Part shown: in pieces, positions 7,472 to 12,593 of the stretch
How positions within the stretch are numbered: the first letter of the stretch is position 1
Layout: every line of letters begins with the position of its first letter
NCBI GenBank assembly: GCA_030618675.1
Contig: JAUXCV010000021.1
Coordinates: forward strand, 1 to 12,593
Origin: Acidimicrobiia bacterium
GTDB lineage: Bacteria > Actinomycetota > Acidimicrobiia > Spongiisociales > UBA5794
DNA length: 12,593 nucleotides
Direction: 5' to 3'
Position numbers and translations under genes: made by a program
The notes under the pieces: generated by a model
The model's input: the letters and a program-made list of their open reading frames with translations, nothing else
The model's database searches: none
What the model was told of the DNA's origin: nothing

Positions 7472-7478
7472 GGTCGCA

Positions 7479-8345
7479 CTAGCCCTTAACACCACCGGCC
7501 GTCAGGCCTTCGGTCAGGAACCGCTCCGCTGCGAAGAAGAGCACGATGATGGGGAGCGAGATGATCACCGAACCGGCCATCAGCATCGTCTTCGGAACTT
7601 CCTGGGAATTCAGCTGATTCACACCGAGTGACAGGGTCCACAGTTCTCGTTTCTCCAGAATGAACAGGAGCGCGTAGAGGAACTCGTTCCACGCGATCAT
7701 GAAGACGTAGAGAGCGACCGCAGCGATAGCCGGCGCCGCCAGAGGGATCGTGATCTTCCTGATGACTCCAAGACGCGACAACCCATCGACCCTGGCCGCT
7801 TCTTCCAGTTCAACGGGGATGGACTGAAAGTAGCCTCGCAGCATGAACAACGTCACCGGCAGCGTCGAGGCGAGATACACGATGATCAGGCCGTAGAGCG
7901 AGTCACGCAGCCCCATCCGGGAGAACATGACGAAGAGGGGGATCGCCACGATGACGACCGGGAACAAGTAGACCAGAATCATCCCAACGCTCACCGCCTG
8001 CCGGCCGAAGAAGTTCACGCGAGCGACCGAATACGCGGCCAGGATACCGACCGAGAGCGTGAGCACGACCGTAGAGATGGCAACGATGGAGCTGTTCCTG
8101 ATGAACGTGAGGAAGCCGAATCCGCCTTCGGAGACCGGTCGGATCACCGCCCGGTAGGTCTCAAAGCCCGAGATCTGGTCGAGCGTGGGCCACCACTTCC
8201 CCGGGTCGAGCAGCAGATCCTGGATCGGCTTGAACGACAGGGCCAGCATGTAGAGCAGAGGAAAGAGCGCGATGGCGGTAAAGAACACGATGCTGATCCA
8301 CTTCAGCGTGCCAAAGAAACGCTCCTCGAATTGAGCCCGCGTCAT
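7479..8345 (-). CDS. Carbohydrate ABC transporter permease, MalG type
   Basis: A 288-residue inner-membrane subunit of a CUT1-type sugar importer. Six hydrophobic segments are visible, at about 16-38, 85-107, 116-141, 149-171, 207-230 and 253-272. The cytoplasmic EAA loop that docks to the ATPase is E182-A-A-R-V-D-G188, then I198-T-I-P201. The ATG at 8345 overlaps the stop codon of the partner permease as ATGA, so the two permeases are translationally coupled. It ends 7 nt before the glycosyltransferase start. The substrate is not evident from the protein; neighbours suggest a glucosylglycerate-like glycoside or a short oligosaccharide. Confidence 0.93.
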   Translation of the reverse strand: MTRAQFEERFFGTLKWISIVFFTAIALFPLLYMLALSFKPIQDLLLDPGKWWPTLDQISGFETYRAVIRPVSEGGFGFLTFIRNSSIVAISTVVLTLSVGILAAYSVARVNFFGRQAVSVGMILVYLFPVVIVAIPLFVMFSRMGLRDSLYGLIIVYLASTLPVTLFMLRGYFQSIPVELEEAARVDGLSRLGVIRKITIPLAAPAIAAVALYVFMIAWNEFLYALLFILEKRELWTLSLGVNQLNSQEVPKTMLMAGSVIISLPIIVLFFAAERFLTEGLTAGGVKG

Positions 8346-9325
8346 GCCTCGTCCTCCTGATAGAAGAACTTGAAGTAGAGCCCCACCACGACGACGAGGA
8401 TCGCGGCGAGGATCATCCCAAGCGCCGCCGCCGCCCCGACGTTCCCGCGACCGATCATCCAGTCAACGATCTTGACCGTGATCACTTCCGTGTCGGCGGC
8501 TCCGCCGGTGAGGAGAAACACGTCATCGAACTTGTTGAACGTCCAGATGAATCGCAGCAGGAACAACACTGAGATCACGGGGAGAAGTGCCGGAAGGGTC
8601 ACGTAGCGGAATTTCTGACTCAGCGTCGCCCCATCGACGTATGCGGCCTCGTCGACGTCCTTTGGCATGGACTGGAGCGCCGCGAGGATGAAAAGGAAAG
8701 CAAACGGGAAGTATCGCCACCCCTCGAAGAAGATGACGGTGGTCAATGCCAGTGGAATCGTGAGAGTGAACAACCCGAACACGCTCAGTTCGTACGAACG
8801 GGTCCGCAGAAAATCGATTGCAGGAATCCCGAACCAGCCGAGCCATTCGTTCACGATCCCGAACTGCGGGTTCAGCATGACCTGCCACACGAATGCAGCA
8901 GCGATGACGGGAACAACGTACGGGAAGAGCACCACACCTCGGACCAACGCCCGGCCGCGGAAGGCCTTCTGGAGGGACATCGCCGCCACGAGCCCCATGA
9001 AGATCGAGAGGATCGTGCCACCGATCGTGTAGATGAACGTCGTCTTGAGGACCGGCCAGAAGTCCCGCACACCGACGACGGTGTCGTAGTTCTTGGTCGT
9101 CCAGTCTGCCCCCAAGATGCTCACGTCCTGGATGTCGATCAGGCGAGCCTTCTGGAAACTGAGAGAAACGTTCCATAACAATGGAAAGACCACCAAGACG
9201 GCGACAACGAGCACGGCCGGCAGGATTAGTGCAACGCCGAAACGCGACTCGCTTCGGGCCATGGGGGTCTTTCGGCGACGCCGCTTGGTCTTGTTCTCCG
9301 TCTCCGGGGCGAGAGTCTCAGTCAT
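8342..9325 (-). CDS. Carbohydrate ABC transporter permease, MalF type
   Basis: A 327-residue inner-membrane subunit pairing with the MalG-type permease. After a basic cytoplasmic N-terminus (KTKRRRRK, 12-19) there are hydrophobic segments at about 30-53, 93-116, 128-150, 181-201, 205-220, 247-263 and 297-320. The EAA loop reads E226-A-A-Y-V-D-G232, then V242-T-L-P245. The start is the ATG at 9325 because GAGGTG (9334-9329 on the minus strand) lies 3 nt before it; an ATG five codons upstream (9340) has no such site. It is separated from the binding-protein gene by 78 nt holding a perfect hairpin and overlaps the next permease by 4 nt. Confidence 0.92.
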   Translation of the reverse strand: MTETLAPETENKTKRRRRKTPMARSESRFGVALILPAVLVVAVLVVFPLLWNVSLSFQKARLIDIQDVSILGADWTTKNYDTVVGVRDFWPVLKTTFIYTIGGTILSIFMGLVAAMSLQKAFRGRALVRGVVLFPYVVPVIAAAFVWQVMLNPQFGIVNEWLGWFGIPAIDFLRTRSYELSVFGLFTLTIPLALTTVIFFEGWRYFPFAFLFILAALQSMPKDVDEAAYVDGATLSQKFRYVTLPALLPVISVLFLLRFIWTFNKFDDVFLLTGGAADTEVITVKIVDWMIGRGNVGAAAALGMILAAILVVVVGLYFKFFYQEDEA

Positions 9326-9349
9326 CGACACCTCATCCATCTGGGTCGG

Positions 9350-9380
9350 CGGTGGGGCCGACGGATTGTCGGCCCCACCG
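9350..9380 (-). terminator. Perfect 13-bp hairpin between binding-protein and permease genes
   Basis: Arms 9350-9362 (CGGTGGGGCCGAC) and 9368-9380 pair perfectly around a 5-nt loop. It starts 23 nt after the binding-protein stop codon and has no U-tract. In ABC importer operons such intercistronic hairpins commonly protect the upstream mRNA or cause partial termination, so that more binding protein than permease is made. That role is inferred from position. Confidence 0.75.
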
Positions 9381-9403
9381 TACTGTTCGGTGACTATCGG
9401 CTG

Positions 9404-10921
9404 CTAGCCCTCGTCGGCAAGCAACTCCTGTTCTTCTTCAGCCATTATCTGCATCTCAGCAGCACCGTCTTCCGGCGACATCCCTGCGAACACCTCGTCG
9501 AGGATCTGGGGGACGATCAGCGTCGAGTACACGGCGCCGACGAGCTCGCCTTGACCCTGCTCGAAACCCCACCGTGCGAAGCTGTCGGAACCGGTGATCA
9601 GGCCGTTGATGACCTCTTCGCCGTAGTAGTCGCTCAACGGGGCCCTGCGGTCAACACCGGTCTCGAGCAAGCGCCATCCTTCGATGTACTCGGTCGGATT
9701 GTCCGCGGTGCCTTGACGCATCGGGAACTTGCCTTCCGGGGCCACCGAGAGCCAGTCGATGTATCCGGTGGAGAGCCAGTACTCGACGAACTGCTTCGCA
9801 GCATCTGTCTTGTCGGTCATGCCGATGCCCATGTACGAAGCCTGACCGTACTGGGCCGGGGCTCCACTCGGTCCGGCGAATGCCGGGACGAAGTCGCTGT
9901 TCTCGGCGAGATACGAGATGTTGTCGACACACTGTTCACAGGTCGGCAGCGCTGCGTCTCGCAAGCCAGCCATCTCGTCCATGATGAACGGTGACCACAC
10001 GATCATGGCCGCCTGGCCTGCGAAGTAGGTTGCACGGGTCGACACAACGTCCTGCAGTCCGGCCGGGGCGTAGTTGCCGAGCAGGTTCGTGTAGAAGTCG
10101 ATGGCTTCGACACAGTTCGGCGTATCGAGAGTCACCGCCCCGCCGGCGTCGACGAGTTGACATCCGTTGGCGAGAGCGAAGTGCTCCCACGTCTGCTGGG
10201 TGAAAACTGCGTTCGGATCATTCGACGCCGTGATGCCGTAGAGGTTGTTGCCCGGATCATTCAGCGCTTCCGCTGCCGCCTGGATCTTCGCGAACGTGTC
10301 GGGCTTCTCGAGCCCGGCCGCATCGAAGAGATCCTTGCGATAGATGAGCAGCTGGCCCCAACCGTCGGACGGAACCGCTGCAACCTTTCCGTCGATCGTA
10401 ACCATGGAACGTGCACCTGCGGAGAAGGTATCTGCCCCGAGGCTCTCGACGACCTCATTCGCGGCATCGATGTTGAGCAGCCCGGCATTCGCCCAGCCGA
10501 TGGTGAAATCGAGTGGGTGGAAAACAACGTCGGGAAGGGTCTTGGACGCAGCGTTCGTCAGCATGAGCTGCGGCAACGCGTTCTCGTCGGTCGCCGTCAG
10601 TTGCACGTTGATCCCCGTCGCTGCAGTGAATCCATCGATGATCGCCTGCGTAGCCTCCAGACGAGCCGGCTGGGTCTCCGTGCTCCAGAACTTGATGGTG
10701 ACGCTCTCGCCGCCGGTGTCCGGTGCTGTGGTCGTCTCGGTAGCCGCCGTCGTCTCGGTAGCCGCTGTTGTCTCGGTAGCGGCTGTTGTCTCGGTAGCGG
10801 CTGTTGTCTCTGTCTCTCCGCCACTGGCCGTGGTGGTTGTCTCGTCGCTGCTGCTGGAACACGCGGTCGCGACAAGCGCAACGACGACCAACAACAGGAA
10901 CACGAAACGCATTCGCTTCAT
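9404..10921 (-). CDS. Sugar ABC transporter substrate-binding lipoprotein (family 1, UgpB/MalE-like)
   Basis: A 505-residue exported lipoprotein that captures the sugar for the two permeases encoded downstream. The signal peptide is MKRMRFVFLLLVVVALVATA, followed by the lipobox cysteine C21. A disordered Thr/Glu/Ala linker (about 22-72) contains four TETTAA units. The binding domain begins VTIKFWSTETQPARL (74-88) and has the family pattern ALPQLMLTNAASKTLPDVVF (115-134) and VAAVPSDGWGQLLIYRKDLF (180-199). Cysteine pairs C254/C270 and C328/C331 could form disulfides outside the membrane. The tail is very acidic (EEEQELLADEG). The ATG at 10921 is chosen because AAAGGAGAG (10935-10927) lies 5 nt upstream and a signal peptide follows at once. 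It is the first gene of the importer operon, divergent from the GH13 phosphorylase. Confidence 0.94.
   Translation of the reverse strand: MKRMRFVFLLLVVVALVATACSSSSDETTTTASGGETETTAATETTAATETTAATETTAATETTTAPDTGGESVTIKFWSTETQPARLEATQAIIDGFTAATGINVQLTATDENALPQLMLTNAASKTLPDVVFHPLDFTIGWANAGLLNIDAANEVVESLGADTFSAGARSMVTIDGKVAAVPSDGWGQLLIYRKDLFDAAGLEKPDTFAKIQAAAEALNDPGNNLYGITASNDPNAVFTQQTWEHFALANGCQLVDAGGAVTLDTPNCVEAIDFYTNLLGNYAPAGLQDVVSTRATYFAGQAAMIVWSPFIMDEMAGLRDAALPTCEQCVDNISYLAENSDFVPAFAGPSGAPAQYGQASYMGIGMTDKTDAAKQFVEYWLSTGYIDWLSVAPEGKFPMRQGTADNPTEYIEGWRLLETGVDRRAPLSDYYGEEVINGLITGSDSFARWGFEQGQGELVGAVYSTLIVPQILDEVFAGMSPEDGAAEMQIMAEEEQELLADEG
10731..10811. repeat. 18-bp in-frame tandem repeat coding for the TETTAA linker
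   Basis: Four 18-bp units (10731-10748, 10749-10766, 10767-10784, 10785-10802) plus a 9-bp partial copy lie inside the binding-protein gene. Units 1 and 2 differ by one base, as do the codons chosen in units 3 and 4 relative to them; units 3 and 4 are identical. The period is a multiple of three, so gain or loss of units would only change the length of the linker between the membrane anchor and the binding domain. Confidence 0.9.
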
Positions 10922-11020
10922 GGATTCTCTCCTTTGTCGTGAAGATCCCCTCGGCGGGGTGTGGCCTCCAACCTCAGGTCGCCGCCGGTATCCGGTCCCA
11001 GCGTACTCCCTATTTGTGTC

Positions 11021-11050
11021 ATCATAACAACAATATCCATCCGGTTGCAA
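11021..11050 (-). promoter_or_regulatory. Sigma70-like promoter for the importer operon
   Basis: On the minus strand TTGCAA (-35, 11050-11045) and TATGAT (-10, 11026-11021) are separated by 18 nt. The predicted start near 11014 would give a leader of about 93 nt before the binding-protein ATG, which has a strong ribosome-binding site. The region 10922-11010 within this leader shows only a short CCCC/GGGG hairpin and nothing I recognise as a riboswitch. Confidence 0.5.
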
Positions 11051-11060
11051 GCGATTTCTC
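11045..11060. promoter_or_regulatory. Possible LacI-family operator half-site
   Basis: TTGCAAGCG (11045-11053) matches one half of the classic sugar-regulator operator TTGCAAGCGCTTGCAA. The other half (ATTTCTC) is poorly conserved. It overlaps the importer -35 box and lies between the two divergent promoters, a position suited to joint repression. No regulator gene is visible in the window. Confidence 0.25.
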
Positions 11061-11061
11061 C

Positions 11062-11090
11062 TAGACAAACGGTGATCTTGGTAGTATTTT
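11062..11090 (+). promoter_or_regulatory. Promoter for the GH13 phosphorylase, probably producing a leaderless mRNA
   Basis: TAGACA (11062-11067) and TATTTT (11085-11090) are separated by 17 nt, a good -35/-10 pair. Transcription would start at about 11097-11098, on the ATG itself (11098). No ribosome-binding sequence precedes this ATG, which agrees with leaderless translation, common in actinobacteria. Confidence 0.5.
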
Positions 11091-11097
11091 GGTATTG

Positions 11098-12593
11098 ATG
11101 CATGATGAATCTATCCAGAACGGCTGGGTTTCTTCGCTTGATGCCGTCTACAGACACCAGCGGGCCGCCGAGCTCGTCGGCCCGGTTCGTGCGTTGCTCG
11201 AGCGACATCGCGGTTCTGCCGCCACGGCCGCGCGATGGAGCGAGCGCGATGCCTGGCTGATCACTTATCCGGACCAAGTGACGACATCCGGAGAAGCTCC
11301 GCTCCGTACCTTGCACAACTTCTACCGACGTGAATTGGACACCGCGTTCAACGGAATCCACATCCTTCCGTTCTTCCCTGCCACCTCCGACGAGGGTTTC
11401 AGCATCCGTGACTACGAAGCGGTCGACCCTGCCTTCGGAACGTGGTCCGACATCGAGGCCATCGGAGCCGATGCTCGCCTGATGGTCGACGCGGTCCTCA
11501 ACCACTGCTCCGTCGGATCGAAGTACTTCGAAGGGTGGGCCGACGGAGATCCACGGTACGAGGGATTCGTCCGGATCGCCGATCCGAATGCTGATCTCTC
11601 GATGACCATTCGCGCTCGCGAGCATCCTCTTCTGACGCGATTCGAGACCTCACGGGGCATGCAGTGGGTATGGACGACGTTCTCAACAGACCAGGCCGAT
11701 CTGGATTACGGCAATCCCGGGGTTCTGCTGTACGTGCTCTCGGTGCTGCTCTCATACGCCGAACACGGGGCATCGATGATCCGCCTCGACGCCGTGTGCT
11801 TCCTCTGGAAGGAGGAGGGGACACCATCGATCCACCTCCCTGAGACACACCGGATCATCCAGTTCTTCCGATCCTGCCTCGACGCCACCTATCCCAACGT
11901 GGTCCTCGTGAGCGAAACGAACGTGCCCCACCACGAGAACGTCTCCTATCTCGGAGATGGTTCGGCTCCAGAAGCAGACATGGTCTACCGATTCACGCTC
12001 CCGCCACTCGTGCTACACGCGTTCTCCACGGGGAGCGCCGTCGATCTCGCCGACTGGCTCGACAACGTCGCCTCAATCCCACCGAACACGACGTTCCTCA
12101 ACTTTCTTGCATCGCACGATGGCGTCGGACTCCGACCACTCGAGGGACTCGTCGACGATGCCGCGATCGAGTGTCTCGTTCGGGACGCCGAAGCACACGG
12201 AGGCCAAGCTAATCGCCGCACCCGGCCCGATGGAACGACCGCCCCCTATGAGCTGAACGCAACCTGGTACGACCTCATCCGGGGCCCGACGACCGGCGAC
12301 GACGCCATAGCCCGACATCTGGCATCGCACGCGATCATGCTCGCGATCTCGGGAGTACCGGCCGTATACATCCATGCGCTGTTGGCGACCGAGAACGACC
12401 TCGACCTGGTCGCCGATACCGGAGCGGCCCGCTCGATCAACCGGAGTCGCCTGGACCTCGGGTTGCTCGACCGCCTGCTCGCTGATCCTGAGAGCCGCGC
12501 TTCGCTCTCGCTCGCACAGATCGGCTCGATGCTTCGACTCCGGCGATCGACCAAGGCGTTCCACCCGAGTTCCCGGCAAGCGATCCTGAGGAC
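11098..12593 (+). CDS. GH13_18 sucrose-phosphorylase-like enzyme, likely glucosylglycerate phosphorylase (partial, 3' end cut)
   Basis: The frame is open for 498 codons and runs off the window; perhaps 50-100 residues are missing. GH13 landmarks in order are IHILPFFPATSDEGFSIRDY (87-106), conserved region I DAVLNH (131-136), nucleophile D231 in RLDAVCFLWKEEGTPSIHLP, acid/base E273 in VSETNVPHHENVSYLGDG, and the transition-state Asp D341 in FLASHDGVG (336-344). The combination FLWKEEGT, ETNVPHHENVSY and YRFTLPPLVLHAF is, from memory, typical of the YcjM-type glucosylglycerate phosphorylases, not of sucrose phosphorylase proper. The reaction would be glucosylglycerate plus phosphate giving glucose 1-phosphate and glycerate, in the cytoplasm; there is no signal peptide. 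Sucrose, sucrose-6'-phosphate or glucosylglycerol phosphorylase activity remains possible. It is divergent from the sugar importer operon. The start at 11098 has no ribosome-binding site but sits 7 nt after a -10 box. Confidence 0.88.
   Translation, partial: MHDESIQNGWVSSLDAVYRHQRAAELVGPVRALLERHRGSAATAARWSERDAWLITYPDQVTTSGEAPLRTLHNFYRRELDTAFNGIHILPFFPATSDEGFSIRDYEAVDPAFGTWSDIEAIGADARLMVDAVLNHCSVGSKYFEGWADGDPRYEGFVRIADPNADLSMTIRAREHPLLTRFETSRGMQWVWTTFSTDQADLDYGNPGVLLYVLSVLLSYAEHGASMIRLDAVCFLWKEEGTPSIHLPETHRIIQFFRSCLDATYPNVVLVSETNVPHHENVSYLGDGSAPEADMVYRFTLPPLVLHAFSTGSAVDLADWLDNVASIPPNTTFLNFLASHDGVGLRPLEGLVDDAAIECLVRDAEAHGGQANRRTRPDGTTAPYELNATWYDLIRGPTTGDDAIARHLASHAIMLAISGVPAVYIHALLATENDLDLVADTGAARSINRSRLDLGLLDRLLADPESRASLSLAQIGSMLRLRRSTKAFHPSSRQAILR

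Noticed and set aside
10597..10881. Alternative minus-strand frame with RQQPLP-type repeats
   Set aside because: It is the frame-shifted reading of the TETTAA linker repeat inside the binding-protein gene.
10945..10965. Short CCCC/GGGG hairpin in the importer leader considered as a riboswitch or attenuator
   Set aside because: The stem is only about 4 bp and no conserved riboswitch core could be recognised in the leader.
10922..11068. Upstream extension of the binding-protein frame by 49 codons
   Set aside because: It would place residues before a textbook lipoprotein signal peptide and would cover the predicted promoter; the ATG at 10921 has a strong ribosome-binding site.

Overview
The window is about 12.6 kb of GC-rich bacterial DNA. 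Nearly all of it is coding, with short intergenic gaps. A high-GC actinobacterium, perhaps of the class Acidimicrobiia, is my best guess. This rests on style only: Thr-rich linker after the lipoprotein cysteine, ATGA/TTGA stop-start overlaps, GTG/TTG starts, and starts that look leaderless. No rRNA or other phylogenetic marker is present.

Layout, right to left along the minus strand. At 11098-12593, on the plus strand and cut by the window edge, lies a GH13 subfamily 18 phosphorylase that looks most like glucosylglycerate phosphorylase. Divergent from it across a 176 bp control region is a minus-strand operon (10921-6251): a sugar-binding lipoprotein, two MalF/MalG-type permeases and a GT4 glycosyltransferase. 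Next comes a single YgeA-type Asp/Glu racemase gene (6190-5501). It is followed by a purH-folD-icd operon (5348-1738), with purH and folD coupled by a TTGA overlap. Last is an SQR-like flavoprotein (1584-151) coupled by ATGA to a 41-residue basic microprotein that ends inside a perfect 15 bp hairpin.

How the genes work together. The GH13_18 enzyme, importer and GT4 enzyme form a glycoside uptake and use cassette that resembles E. coli ycjM-NOP; I infer that glucosylglycerate, or a related glycoside, is the common compound. No ATPase gene for the importer is present. FolD makes 10-formyl-THF, which the AICAR transformylase half of PurH consumes, so their coupling makes metabolic sense. The icd gene follows 39 nt later.

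The oddest non-coding signal is at three minus-strand transcription-unit boundaries, 1651-1741, 5415-5493 and 6199-6273. Each holds short tandem repeats of 7-14 bp period arranged in or beside a hairpin. Two of them share an AGTAG-based octamer yet differ in sequence, as if the same process had built each independently. No tRNA, rRNA, CRISPR array, insertion sequence or phage gene was seen. No stretch longer than 300 bases lacks a gene.
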